Of a DNA stretch of 64,000 nucleotides, positions 15,813 through 25,331 are shown in pieces. The translations under genes were made by a program, and so were the position numbers. Each line of letters opens with the position of its first letter. The first letter of the stretch is position 1. Below the pieces are notes generated by a model. That model saw only the letters and a list, made by a program, of their open reading frames with translations. It was not told the DNA's origin and did not search any database. Origin of the DNA: Arthrobacter cupressi (GTDB lineage: Bacteria; Actinomycetota; Actinomycetes; Actinomycetales; Micrococcaceae); the NCBI RefSeq assembly GCF_900099975.1, contig NZ_FNEI01000003.1:218338-282337 (forward strand). Reading direction: 5' to 3'.

Positions 15813-17552
15813 TTAGAAGTCCGGGTGGCTGGCAGTGGCGTGGTACTTGCCGCTGTGGAACACCAGGGGCGCGCCCCCGGCGTTGTCGTACTTCTCGACC
15901 TCGCCGACGTAGATGACATGGTCGCCGGCGTCGTGGCGGGACACGGTCCTGCACTGGAACGTGGCAACCGCTCCCTCCAGCAGCGGGATTCCGGCAATTC
16001 CCTCCGAGGTTTCCGCGCCGGCGAACTTGTCGATTGACGGTGTGGCGAACTGCCGTGACAGCACGTGTTGGTCGCTGGCGAGGATGTTGATGGCGAAGTG
16101 GGTGGATTCCTCGAAATCCGCAAGGCTTGGCGTCTTCTTGCTGGGGCACCACAGGACCAGTGGGGGTTCCATCGAAACGGAGGTGAAGGAGTTGGCCGTC
16201 ATGCCGACCTTCCGGCCGTCGGCGCCAACGGTAGTAACCACGGTGACACCGGTGGCGAATTGCCCAAGGGCGCTCCTGAAGTCCCTGAGGTCGAAGACCG
16301 CCGAATCTTCTTCTTTCTGCGCCTGGACGAACTCGGCTGCCGCCGCGGGATCGAACCACCAGGGGTAGAAGGTCCGGGGATCATCGAAGCCCTCGGCAAT
16401 GCTGGCAGCGAGTGCGGGGTGGGCCGCGGCCTCGCCCAGCACCAACCGCTGGTGGTCCCGCCGCTGCTTGAGCATGTCGTTGGTCCAAGCCACGGCCCAC
16501 TGCCCCCAGCCGCGCCAGAACTCGTCGAAGGTCCGTTCCATCCAGTCCCTGTCGAACGGCTGCTGGCCACGGCGAAGGATGGAGTCAAGGTAGTAGCGGG
16601 CCGCCAGGGTGGCGTTGTTTGATCCTTGGCCGGTGAGCGGGTCGTTGAGGAGGACGGCGTCTCCCAGCCCGAAGACCGGCTTTCCGTTCCCGAGCTCGCC
16701 AACCGCGGAGCGAACCGTAGGAGTGATCCGGCCCAGCAGGGTCGCGCCATCATCCGTCAGGCTTGCTCCCGCAAAGTTCTTCGACTCGTGGGGGAAGAAC
16801 TCGTCCAGAATCTCCAGTGAGCGCTTCAGCTGCTCCTCCGGCGTACTCACGTCGGCCCAGCGGTCCATGGGGCCGCCCACCACACCTTCAAAGACCATCA
16901 TCTGGCATGGTCCGGATACCGTTAGACCGGGAAAGGTGAAGAACTCCCCGACGCCGGGCACTACAGACATGCGGATACTGTCACCGCGCTGCCCGGACTG
17001 TTCGACGGCGGCCGAAACGTAATTGAGCGCAAGGACCCTTTGCGGCCGGTCGAAGGGAGACTTCGACTTGTCCTTCGGGAAGATCTGGCCGATCTCCCCT
17101 TTTCCGGTGCTGACAATCACGAGCTCATAGTCCCGTGAGAGATCCTCCAGCATGCGCGGGGTGGCCTTCTCTATCCTGAAGTCACCGCCGGCGGCAACGA
17201 AGGCTTCGATCCAGGCAGCGCTCTTGATCCGCTGGTCGATTGAGTGGGCCGTGCCCACCAGGGGAGCTTCCCAGCCGATCGCATCGTCGGCCGAGTTGCC
17301 CTCAACATGCAACGTCAGCGCGTTGATCCCCGGGACGGTGCCACCGTCGTAGAGGCCCACCAGCGCCGGACTCAACTGCGCCTCCGCAGCAAGGGCGGTC
17401 GAAAACATGCATTGGCTGGACATGACCTTGCCCGTACGGATTTGGGCTGCCGAGCGGTCGGAGACCAGGGTGATTGCGTAACCCTCACGCTGCAGGCCCA
17501 AGGCCAGCTGTGCACCGGATTCGCCGGCGCCGATTATTGCGATCTTTCGCAT
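15813..17552 (-). CDS. styA2B: StyA2B: self-sufficient styrene/indole monooxygenase, oxygenase fused to flavin reductase
   Basis: The 579-aa protein fuses two components that are normally separate. Residues 1 to about 415 are a group E flavoprotein monooxygenase (StyA-like) starting IAIIGAGESGAQLALGLQ, with TGKGEIGQIFP and LNDPLTGQGSNNAT. From about residue 424 (DFRSALGQFATGVTVVTTV) to the end is an FMN/FAD reductase of the StyB/HpaC type with MTANSFTSVSMEPPLVLW. StyA2B proteins were described in Rhodococcus opacus 1CP; they use NADH and oxygen to epoxidise styrene and indole. The start ATG at 17552 follows GAAGGAA, 44 nt after styA1. The fused reductase probably also supplies reduced flavin to StyA1. 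Confidence 0.9.
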   Translation of the reverse strand: MRKIAIIGAGESGAQLALGLQREGYAITLVSDRSAAQIRTGKVMSSQCMFSTALAAEAQLSPALVGLYDGGTVPGINALTLHVEGNSADDAIGWEAPLVGTAHSIDQRIKSAAWIEAFVAAGGDFRIEKATPRMLEDLSRDYELVIVSTGKGEIGQIFPKDKSKSPFDRPQRVLALNYVSAAVEQSGQRGDSIRMSVVPGVGEFFTFPGLTVSGPCQMMVFEGVVGGPMDRWADVSTPEEQLKRSLEILDEFFPHESKNFAGASLTDDGATLLGRITPTVRSAVGELGNGKPVFGLGDAVLLNDPLTGQGSNNATLAARYYLDSILRRGQQPFDRDWMERTFDEFWRGWGQWAVAWTNDMLKQRRDHQRLVLGEAAAHPALAASIAEGFDDPRTFYPWWFDPAAAAEFVQAQKEEDSAVFDLRDFRSALGQFATGVTVVTTVGADGRKVGMTANSFTSVSMEPPLVLWCPSKKTPSLADFEESTHFAINILASDQHVLSRQFATPSIDKFAGAETSEGIAGIPLLEGAVATFQCRTVSRHDAGDHVIYVGEVEKYDNAGGAPLVFHSGKYHATASHPDF

Positions 17553-17596
17553 CGTGGATTCCTTCGTGGCGGGATGGGAACGATGAAGATGGAGGG

Positions 17597-18838
17597 TCAC
17601 TGCGTGGCGACTGAGTTCACGCTTTCCAGATAGGCCGCAGCCTTGTCCGGATACATGAACCACTCCTGGAAGTCCGGCGGATTGTTGAAGCCGTTGGCGA
17701 ATCGGCTGGCGATCTCGGGGGACTGCCCGGCTGCACCAAGGAGCTGGAGGACATGCGGCGGCGGGGGAGCAAGGAGGGCGTTCGTCCACTGCGCAACGTG
17801 CTGGGCGTAGTTCCAGTACTTTTCGAAGGTCGCCTGCATGAATTCCGAGTCGAAGGCTCCGTCCCCGTGTTCCTTGATGCTCTGCAGGTACGAGGCAGCA
17901 CACTTGCTGGCGTTGTTGGAACCCTGTCCGGTGATGGGATCGTTCAGGACGACGACGTCTGCCAGGCCAAGGACCTTGCGGCCGCTGGGCAGCGTGGCAA
18001 TGGGGTGACGGACGGTGGGAGCGAACCGGCCCTGCAGGAAACCATTGGGGTCAGTCAGTTCGACGTCCACGGCGCGCGCAGCTTCCCAAGGAAGGAACGT
18101 CTTGAGGATGCTTTTGGAGGTTTCCAGGTGTTCCTCGGCGGACAGGCCTTTCCAGCAGTCCATGGGTCCACCGGGGATCCCTTCGAAAACCATGATTTCG
18201 CAGGGACCGGTCTTGGTCAGGGCCGGGAAAGCGAAATACTCGCCGACCCCCGGGATGAGGTTGAAGGAGACGGCGGAGAATTCGGGCCTGGGATCCAGCC
18301 CGTTCACGTAGGTCAGGGCCAGGGCGCGCTGCGGAGCATCGTAGAAGCTACGGGCTGCGTCGCGGGTGAAAAGCTGGGCAATCTCGCCCTTGCCCGCGGC
18401 CACGATCACCAGCTCGGAGTTCAGGGTGTACCGTTCGAGGTCTTCCACGCCGGCGTCTTCGAAGATGAGCTCGCCTCCGCGGGCCACAAATTCCTCCATG
18501 AACCTGGGGAATTTGACCCGCTGGTCGATGGATTTCGCCGGGTTGTCCAGCCCGGATGCCCAGTTGATGGCCTTCTCTCCGGGAACGTCGGGATGCGGGA
18601 TGGTGAACGAGATCCCGTCGACGGTCGGTGCTTCCGGCCAGAAATCGAGTCCGAGTTTCCTTTCGTTTTCCAGCGCGTCATGGAAGATGCACTGGCTGGA
18701 CGAGACTTTGCCTTCGTAGATTTCGTCGCCGGTGCGGTTGGAGACCGTGGTCACGTGGTATCCCGCGTCCAGGAGCCCGATTCCCAGCTGCAGGCCTGAC
18801 TGGCCGGCTCCGACGATGGTGATATGGCGCTGCGTCAT
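17597..18838 (-). CDS. styA1: StyA1: styrene/indole monooxygenase oxygenase component
   Basis: The 413-aa protein matches the usual StyA length and begins ITIVGAGQSGLQLGIGLLDAG. Later motifs include SSQCIFHDALENERKLG, AAGKGEIAQLFTRDAA and VLNDPITGQGSNNASKC. It is a group E flavin monooxygenase that needs reduced FAD from a partner, most likely the reductase domain of the adjacent StyA2B. These enzymes epoxidise styrene and convert indole to its 2,3-epoxide, a precursor of indigo and dioxindole. The start ATG at 18838 follows AAGGAC. It is the second gene of the SDR-led operon. Confidence 0.9.
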   Translation of the reverse strand: MTQRHITIVGAGQSGLQLGIGLLDAGYHVTTVSNRTGDEIYEGKVSSSQCIFHDALENERKLGLDFWPEAPTVDGISFTIPHPDVPGEKAINWASGLDNPAKSIDQRVKFPRFMEEFVARGGELIFEDAGVEDLERYTLNSELVIVAAGKGEIAQLFTRDAARSFYDAPQRALALTYVNGLDPRPEFSAVSFNLIPGVGEYFAFPALTKTGPCEIMVFEGIPGGPMDCWKGLSAEEHLETSKSILKTFLPWEAARAVDVELTDPNGFLQGRFAPTVRHPIATLPSGRKVLGLADVVVLNDPITGQGSNNASKCAASYLQSIKEHGDGAFDSEFMQATFEKYWNYAQHVAQWTNALLAPPPPHVLQLLGAAGQSPEIASRFANGFNNPPDFQEWFMYPDKAAAYLESVNSVATQ

Positions 18839-18993
18839 GTTGTTGTCCTTGTCTTCTTGCTGTCCTTGCATCCGTGGACGGGTTGGGAGGCACTTACTTG
18901 GTTCGGCCTGGGGGCTGGTTTGGGATGGATTCGCCCGCAACCAAGGAGGCCCATGTGTGCGAGGGCCAGATGGGCAATCCTGACGTCGTTCAC
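18835..18993 (-). other. Possible 52-codon ORF between the SDR gene and styA1
   Basis: The 161-nt gap holds a frame opening with GTG at 18993, behind GAGGTGA that overlaps the SDR stop. It ends in a TGA overlapping the styA1 ATG (ATGA). Both junctions look like translational coupling. Third-position GC is only about 65 percent and the peptide is basic with no known motif, so this may be a chance frame. Confidence 0.22.
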
Positions 18994-18999
18994 CTGCGC

Positions 19000-19794
19000 T
19001 CACCTCGTTTCGGCAGCGAGCAATGGAATGGTTTCTTCGGCGCGCTCGGGACCCAGGGCGGAATAGCCTCCGTCCACGGCCCAATCCGCGCCTGTCACGA
19101 AGCTTGCCCTGTCGCTGGCGAGGAATGCGACGACGTCCCCGATTTCTTCGGGCCGGCCGACCCTCTTCAGGACGTGGAAGGGTGCTGCCACCGCATCCGT
19201 TTTCTCGAGGCTTCCGTTGGTGAGGGAGTCCATGATGTTGCTCCACACCCAGCCCGGGCTTACAGAGTTGACCCGAATGCCGTCGTCGGCGAAATCCACG
19301 GCCATGCTTCGGGTCAGCTGGACGAGTGCCGCCTTGCTGGCGGGGTACAGCCAGCGCCCGGTCTGGGCAACAGAGCTGGAGATCGAGGTGAAGTTGATGA
19401 TGGCGCCGTGCTGCGAGGCCTTCAAATAGGGGCGTGCGGCCGCGCTCACCATGACCGCGCTGACCAGGTTGACGTTCAATGCTTCAAGCCAGTCGCTGCG
19501 GGTGGATCCTGCGCCGTCGTCTTTGTAGGTGCAGGCAAGGTTGACCAGGATATCGATTCCGCCGTGCAGGGTTGCGGTGTCCCTGACCAGCCGGGAAACG
19601 GCCGCGTCGTCCGTGATGTCGGTGTGCAAAAAGCTGACGCCGTTTCCCGGGGCGTCGATCTGGGCGCCGCCATTGGCATCAACATCCGCTACGACAACCG
19701 TGGCGCCTGCCTCGCTGAGCGCCGTGACAACACCGCGGCCGATCTTCGTTACGCCGCCTGTGACGATCGCTGTCCTGCCTGAGAGTCCTGACAT
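19000..19794 (-). CDS. Short-chain dehydrogenase/reductase
   Basis: The 264-aa classical SDR has the cofactor motif IVTGGVTKIGRGVV, the Asp after beta-strand 2 (VVVADVDANG) that favours NAD, the catalytic Ser in INFTSISSSVAQTG and the YPASK pair. The usual NNAG is replaced by NLACTY. The start chosen is ATG 19794 (MSGLSGRT) behind AAAGGT; a longer frame from 19851 lacks a good site. It leads the operon with styA1 and styA2B, so oxidation of a hydroxylated indole intermediate (dihydrodiol or dioxindole to a ketone) is its likely step. Iif-type indole clusters in Acinetobacter also pair an SDR with the flavin monooxygenase. Confidence 0.85.
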   Translation of the reverse strand: MSGLSGRTAIVTGGVTKIGRGVVTALSEAGATVVVADVDANGGAQIDAPGNGVSFLHTDITDDAAVSRLVRDTATLHGGIDILVNLACTYKDDGAGSTRSDWLEALNVNLVSAVMVSAAARPYLKASQHGAIINFTSISSSVAQTGRWLYPASKAALVQLTRSMAVDFADDGIRVNSVSPGWVWSNIMDSLTNGSLEKTDAVAAPFHVLKRVGRPEEIGDVVAFLASDRASFVTGADWAVDGGYSALGPERAEETIPLLAAETR

Positions 19795-19986
19795 GGCCAA
19801 ACCTTTCGTGGTGAATTGGATCAACGCTTGTGGTGGACGACTTTCTGTCATGCGGGAGGTGCTACTTGGCCGCGGGCCTCGGCGCGGGCTTCGGATGGGT
19901 TCGTTCCCATTCGAGCCGGCGTTCGTGTACCAGCCTGATGTTCTTCATCGCTGCCCACCTCCCTCTGTCGTCGTTATTGCATTTCT

Positions 19987-20000
19987 ATGACGTGCGTCAT
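19987..20000. promoter_or_regulatory. Palindrome TGACG-N2-CGTCA in the SDR/AraC divergent region
   Basis: ATGACGTGCGTCAT has perfect 6-bp arms around TG. It lies in the 306-nt gap between the SDR start (19794) and the chosen AraC start (20101). The same core occurs at 21286-21299. An alternative AraC start at 19987 would place this inside the coding region. Apart from this site I see nothing else definite in the gap. Confidence 0.45.
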
Positions 20001-20100
20001 ACTTGATCTAAAAGTGACTCTATTCACACCCCGAAGCCCGGTATATCCACATGGCGCAGGGCTCATCCAAAAAGCGAAACCCCTGGAAGTCAGGTGCGCG

Positions 20101-21084
20101 ATGGTGAGGATCCTTCCTCGTGACGTCCTCCGAGGGCGCCCGACGGTGACCACCTCGGACGTCGAGGATGCACACCAGAAGATTGCCGAGCTGTTCTGCC
20201 GGCATGATCTCGTGCCGCAAGCCCGGGGGACGTCGGTTGACATGAAACTGCGGTCGCTGCACCGCGGCGACGTCGGGATCGAGTACCTCGACTACGGCGC
20301 CGAGGTGCGCATCAATCCGGAGGGCCTGGAGGATTTCCATCTGGTCCAGATTCCACTTTCCGGCCACGCCCTCATGCAGGTAGGCAAGGACGTCGTCGAG
20401 TCCAGCCCGAAGCTGGCCACGGTTCCGCCGGTCGACCGCCCGTTCTCGATGACCTGGGATGCCGGAACACCGCACTTGATTGTCTACGTGCGGCGCCTGG
20501 CACTGGCCTCCGTGGCGGAGCGGCTCTATGGGGAGAGCCCGCAGGGCGGCGTCAATCTCGGCTACGCGATGGACCTCAACGGTCCCCTGGGGCGCGCGTT
20601 CCTCAGGTCCGTCGTCGAACTCCACGACGACATGATCAGCGAGCCCGGACGCGCGGCTCCGGCGTTCGTCCAAAACCTCCTTGCGGACACCATGCTGTCG
20701 CGGCTGCTGATGGCCATGGAGAACCGGCCGGCCGAAGACGAGGGCCGGAATACGAATGCCGAGAGCAAACTGATCCGGCGGTTCCGCGAGCTTCTGGACC
20801 GGCACGCATCCGAGGAACTCGCGGTGCCGGACATGGCGGAGAACCTCGGCGTCTCCGTCCGCACTCTCCAGATGGCCCTGCGCGCGGAGGTGGGGGCAAC
20901 CCCTTTGGAACTGCTTCGGCGGGTCCGGCTGGATCGCGCCCGTGAAATGCTCCTTGAAGGGGAGCCCGGGCAGGAGAGCATTGTTTCGATCGCTGAGCGC
21001 TGCGGCTTCTCGCATCAGGGCCGCTTTTCCGCCATGTACCTGGAAGCCTTCGGCGAACTGCCCTCCGAAACCCTGCGCAGGTGA
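20101..21084 (+). CDS. AraC-family transcriptional regulator
   Basis: The protein is 327 aa from the ATG at 20101 (MVRILPRDVLRG). A start at 19987 would add 38 residues of atypical composition and is disfavoured. The N-terminal half resembles the AraC-binding-like domain (LHRGDVGIEYLDYGAEVRI, then FHLVQIPLSGHALMQVG). The C-terminal 100 residues carry two helix-turn-helix units with MAENLGVSVRTLQMALRAEV and SIAERCGFSHQGRFSAMYLE. It is transcribed divergently from the SDR-styA1-styA2B operon and is therefore its probable activator, responding to indole or an oxidation product. It could also serve the plus-strand operon beginning at 21318. Confidence 0.85.
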   Translation: MVRILPRDVLRGRPTVTTSDVEDAHQKIAELFCRHDLVPQARGTSVDMKLRSLHRGDVGIEYLDYGAEVRINPEGLEDFHLVQIPLSGHALMQVGKDVVESSPKLATVPPVDRPFSMTWDAGTPHLIVYVRRLALASVAERLYGESPQGGVNLGYAMDLNGPLGRAFLRSVVELHDDMISEPGRAAPAFVQNLLADTMLSRLLMAMENRPAEDEGRNTNAESKLIRRFRELLDRHASEELAVPDMAENLGVSVRTLQMALRAEVGATPLELLRRVRLDRAREMLLEGEPGQESIVSIAERCGFSHQGRFSAMYLEAFGELPSETLRR

Positions 21085-21245
21085 TTGCAGGCCCTGACGG
21101 GCCTGCGCCAGCGCTTCCCTGCGCGCCCTGAGCGCGGCGTCGCCGCTGTAGACACGCGACGCCTTCCCGTCCCGCCCCGCGGCTTGGTATGCCATTTCAG
21201 ATGCAAGGCGACTTCCTCGGCGTCAAAATCCAATTCAGGTATTGC

Positions 21246-21259
21246 TTTGGAATACCAAA
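21246..21259. promoter_or_regulatory. Inverted repeat TTTGG-N4-CCAAA upstream of the amidohydrolase operon
   Basis: TTTGGAATACCAAA overlaps a second inverted repeat GGTATT-N7-AATACC at 21238-21256. A related TTGGTATGCCA lies at 21184-21194. The cluster, about 60 nt before the first amidohydrolase, looks like an operator region for a GntR- or LacI-type repressor; no such gene is in the window. Confidence 0.35.
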
Positions 21260-21285
21260 CTCCCTACCCTGTATATCGAGACAGG

Positions 21286-21299
21286 GTGACGATCGTCAC
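21286..21299. promoter_or_regulatory. Perfect palindrome GTGACGATCGTCAC before the amidohydrolase operon
   Basis: A perfect 14-bp palindrome ends 18 nt before the first amidohydrolase start and shares TGACG-N2-CGTCA with the site at 19987-20000. Its location near the likely transcription start favours a repressor operator. Confidence 0.45.
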
Positions 21300-21317
21300 A
21301 AGATCAGGAGGTTTGGG

Positions 21318-22520
21318 ATGCGGGATACGCTCATGGAGCGCGTGCGGCTGGCGCATGACGCGCCGCCGGTCGACCTGCTCATCAAGGACGGCCACATCGC
21401 GCGGATCGAACCGGCAGGCGTCATCGACGCCGCCACGGCTGTCCGCGAGGACGGTGCCGGCGCGCTCGCGCTGCCGGGAATGGTCGACGCCCATTGCCAC
21501 GTCGACAAGACACTTTGGGGCCGGGACTGGGTGCCGCATTCCGCGGGGCCCGTGCTCGAGGACCGCATCGCGAACGGCGAGCGGGGCCGCGCCGCGCTCG
21601 GGCTGCCGAACCGCGATGGGGTGCGTGCGCTGCTCCAGCAGATGGCCGCCTCGGGCACAACGCTCGCCCGCACGCACACCGACGTCGATCCCGAGGTCGG
21701 GCTGGGCGGCCTCAAGCTCGTCGCGGCCGTCGCCGAAGAGCTGGCCAACACGATCGACGTCGAGCAGGTCGCCTTCCCGCAGGGCGGGCTGCTGACCCGC
21801 CCCGGAACGGCCGAACTGCTCGAATCGGCCCTTCGGCAGGGACTGGTCGGATGCCTCGGCGGCATCGACCCCGCCGCTCTGGAACGCGACTCGGTGCGCC
21901 ACCTCGACCTGATCTTCGGACTCGCCGGGACTTACGGCGCCAGGCTCGACATCCACCTGCACGAGCGCGGCACCCTGGGTGCGCACACCATGGAGCTCAT
22001 CATCGAGCGCGTGCTGCGGCACGGGCTCGAGGGCCGGGTCGCAATTTCGCACGGTGTGGCCATCGTTGAGGTCGACCGCGCCCATTCCGAGCAGATCTCG
22101 CAGGGCCTCGCCGAAGCCAGGATCTCCCTGCTGACGGCGACCGTCTACAACACCCCGGTGCTTCCGATCGCGGAACTGCGGGGGCGCGGTATCAACGTCG
22201 GCGCAGGCAACGACGGCGTGCGGGACCTGTGGGGCCCGTATGGAAACGGCGACATGCTCGACCGCACCTTCCACCTCGCCTACCGCAACGGCTTCCGCAC
22301 CGACGAACAGATCGCCTCGGCATTCGACGTAGCGGTCAGCGGCGGGGCGACCGCCCTCGGGCGCGAACCTGCCCGGATCGAAGCCGGCGCACCCGCCGAT
22401 CTCTTCCTCATCGATGCCGCGAGCATCGGCGAGGCGGTCGCAGCCCGGCCGCCGCGGCGGCTCGTGCTCAAACGCGGCAAAGTCGTCGCGCGCCACGGGA
22501 GCCCCGTGCACGCGGGATGA
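21318..22520 (+). CDS. Cytosine-deaminase-like amidohydrolase (copy 1)
   Basis: The 400-aa protein is a metal-dependent amidohydrolase of the cytosine deaminase/AtzC group. Metal ligands are visible in GMVDAHCHVDKTLWG (HxH), the barrel His in LDIHLHERG, the following AISHGVA, and the catalytic Asp in VGAGNDGVRDLWGPYG. THTDVDPEVGLGG is typical of this subgroup. The start ATG at 21318 has a strong AGGAGG; a longer upstream frame without a site was rejected. It leads an operon with a complete ABC importer and a second amidohydrolase, so it probably hydrolyses an imported N-heterocycle or amide. The substrate is unknown. Confidence 0.85.
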   Translation: MRDTLMERVRLAHDAPPVDLLIKDGHIARIEPAGVIDAATAVREDGAGALALPGMVDAHCHVDKTLWGRDWVPHSAGPVLEDRIANGERGRAALGLPNRDGVRALLQQMAASGTTLARTHTDVDPEVGLGGLKLVAAVAEELANTIDVEQVAFPQGGLLTRPGTAELLESALRQGLVGCLGGIDPAALERDSVRHLDLIFGLAGTYGARLDIHLHERGTLGAHTMELIIERVLRHGLEGRVAISHGVAIVEVDRAHSEQISQGLAEARISLLTATVYNTPVLPIAELRGRGINVGAGNDGVRDLWGPYGNGDMLDRTFHLAYRNGFRTDEQIASAFDVAVSGGATALGREPARIEAGAPADLFLIDAASIGEAVAARPPRRLVLKRGKVVARHGSPVHAG

Positions 22521-22529
22521 CCTGGCCCC

Positions 22530-22588
22530 GGCGAGCGGGTCCCCGCTCGCCGCTTCCCCCCCCAACCGGTTCCGCATCCCGCGGAACC
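22530..22588 (+). repeat. Two consecutive intercistronic hairpins
   Basis: GGCGAGCGGG pairs with CCCGCTCGCC at 22530-22551, and GGTTCCGC pairs with GCGGAACC at 22568-22588. Both stems are perfect and fill the gap between the amidohydrolase and the solute-binding protein gene. They probably set mRNA processing or partial termination in the operon. Confidence 0.6.
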
Positions 22589-22609
22589 CCGGCCCGAAAG
22601 GCAAGAACA

Positions 22610-23545
22610 ATGTCGTTCTCCCGCACCACCTTCGCACGCCGCGCTGCGGCGACCATCGCGGCTGGCAGCCTCGCCGTGCTTGCCTTCACCGGCTGCGGCG
22701 TCTCCGGCTCCACGGCCACGGCCGCCGGCGGATCGGAGAAGCCCGCCGCGCTCGACGAGAAGGCGCCCCTCTTCAAGCTGCTGCCGCAGGAGGTCAAGGA
22801 CAAGGGCGTACTCACCGTCGCCACGCAGCCCGACTTTGAGCCGGCCAACTTCACTCCCGCCGGCGCCACCGGCATCCAGGGCTACAACGTCGACTTGATG
22901 GAATCGATGGCGAAGCAGCTCGGCATCCCGGTCAAGTGGGAGAAGGTGCCCTTCGACCAGATCCTGATCGGCATGCAGAGCGGCAAATTCGACGCCGCGA
23001 TCGCCGGCATGACCGACCGCAAGAAGCGGCAGGAACAGGTCGACTTCATCGACTACCAGTGGGCCGGCACCGTCTTCATGGTCCAGAAAGGCAACCCCAA
23101 GGGCATCACCAGCGCCGTCGACGGCGGCTGCGGCGTCAAGATCGGCGACGTGAAGGGCTCCGACGCCCACCGCCTCGTCGAGCAGATGGCCGCGGCATGC
23201 ACCGCCAAGGGCAAGCCCGCCACCCAGCTCATCTCCTTCCCGAACTCGAGCGACAAGAACCTCGCGCTCACCTCGGGCCGTATCGATGCCATCTTCTGGC
23301 CCGACATGGCGGTCTCGGTCATCAAGCGCGAGACCGGCGACAAGCTCGAGTCGCTTCCCGTCGATTTCGAGGAGAAGGTCTACCTCGGCATGACCTTCAA
23401 CAAGAAGCAGACCGAGCTCCGCGACGCCTTCCTTACCGCCCTCAAGGCGATCCACGAGGACGGCACCTACGACGAGGTCCTGAAGAAGTGGGACGTCGAA
23501 GTCATCGATCTCGACACCCCTGGCATCAACCTGGCGCAGAAGTGA
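22610..23545 (+). CDS. ABC transporter substrate-binding lipoprotein, polar amino acid family (SBP_bac_3)
   Basis: The 311-aa protein begins with a positively charged, hydrophobic signal peptide ending in the lipobox LAFTGCG, so it should be lipid-anchored outside the membrane. The mature part has the family-3 pattern: [33 protein letters not shown] and [20 protein letters not shown]. The start ATG at 22610 follows GAAAGG. It is followed 2 nt later by the permease. Family-3 proteins bind amino acids and similar small polar compounds; the ligand here is probably the substrate of the flanking amidohydrolases. Confidence 0.9.
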   Translation: MSFSRTTFARRAAATIAAGSLAVLAFTGCGVSGSTATAAGGSEKPAALDEKAPLFKLLPQEVKDKGVLTVATQPDFEPANFTPAGATGIQGYNVDLMESMAKQLGIPVKWEKVPFDQILIGMQSGKFDAAIAGMTDRKKRQEQVDFIDYQWAGTVFMVQKGNPKGITSAVDGGCGVKIGDVKGSDAHRLVEQMAAACTAKGKPATQLISFPNSSDKNLALTSGRIDAIFWPDMAVSVIKRETGDKLESLPVDFEEKVYLGMTFNKKQTELRDAFLTALKAIHEDGTYDEVLKKWDVEVIDLDTPGINLAQK

Positions 23546-23547
23546 TC

Positions 23548-24497
23548 ATGTCGGAGCTGAACCACTCGTCCTCCCCGGCATTGACCGCGCGGGCGCATTA
23601 CGTGCGCCGGCCCGGCGACGAGCCTGCCGTGCAGGGGGCGCCCATCCGTGCGAAGCGGCGCCCCCAGTACGGCCAGATCGTCACCGGGTTCGTCGCGATC
23701 GCCCTGCTCGCGCTCTTCATCCAGTCCCAGGCGCAGAACCCCAACATGGAGTGGGGCGTCACCTGGGAGTACATGTTCAACCCGGTGGTCCTGGAGGGCG
23801 TCGGCGTCACGATCCAGCTGGCGATCTTCGCCATGCTGATCTCGATTGTGCTGGCCTTCGTCATTGCCCTGATGATCCAGAGCAACAACAAGGTGGCGAG
23901 CATCATCGGCCGCGGCTACGTCTGGTTCTTCCGGGGCGTTCCGATGCTCGTGCAAGTGCTGCTCTGGTTCAACCTGGCGGTGCTCTTCCCCAAGATCCTT
24001 GGGCAGGACACGAACAGCCTCATCTCGGGCTTCACTGCCGGCCTCATCGCCCTCTCCCTCGCCGAATCGGGCTACATGGCCGAGATCATCCGGGGCGGCA
24101 TCATCTCGGTGCCCGCCGGCCAGACGGACGCGGGCGTGAGCATCGGCCTCACCCGCAACCAGGCGCTGGCGCGCATCGTGCTGCCGCAGTCGATCCGGGT
24201 CATCATCCCGCCCACCGGCAACCAGTTCATCGGCATGCTGAAGGCCACCTCGCTCGTCTCGGTCATCGGCGGCAGCGACCTGCTGACCAGGGTTCAGCTC
24301 ATCTATGGGCAGAACTTCAAGATCCTGCCCCTGCTCATCGTCGCAGTGCTCTGGTACCTGATCCTGGTGACCATCGCCGGCGTCGGCCAGCACTTCCTCG
24401 AGCGCCGCTTCAACGCCTCGCAGCCCGGCTCCCGCAAGCCGCGCAAGCACTCGCCGGCCGGTGCGGCGGCAACCACCACGACCACCGGAGGTGCGCC

Positions 24498-24501
<4 letters not shown>
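23548..24501 (+). CDS. ABC transporter permease, HisM/GlnP type
   Basis: The 317-aa membrane protein has a cytosolic N-terminal tail of about 45 residues and at least five hydrophobic segments. The permease coupling region is visible as [19 protein letters not shown] followed by [35 protein letters not shown] is typical of polar amino acid permeases. The C-terminal tail is rich in Thr, Gly and basic residues. Its TGA overlaps the ATG of the ATPase gene (ATGA). As a single permease it would work as a homodimer. Confidence 0.9.
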
Positions 24502-25289
<788 letters not shown>

Positions 25290-25331
25290 GTCCCACACCA
25301 GCACTGAGTCCCAGTAGAAAGAAGGAACAGC

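Noticed and set aside
19987..20100. Earlier AraC start at 19987
   Set aside because: The added 38 residues are atypical, there is no ribosome-binding site, and the ATG lies inside a promoter-like palindrome.
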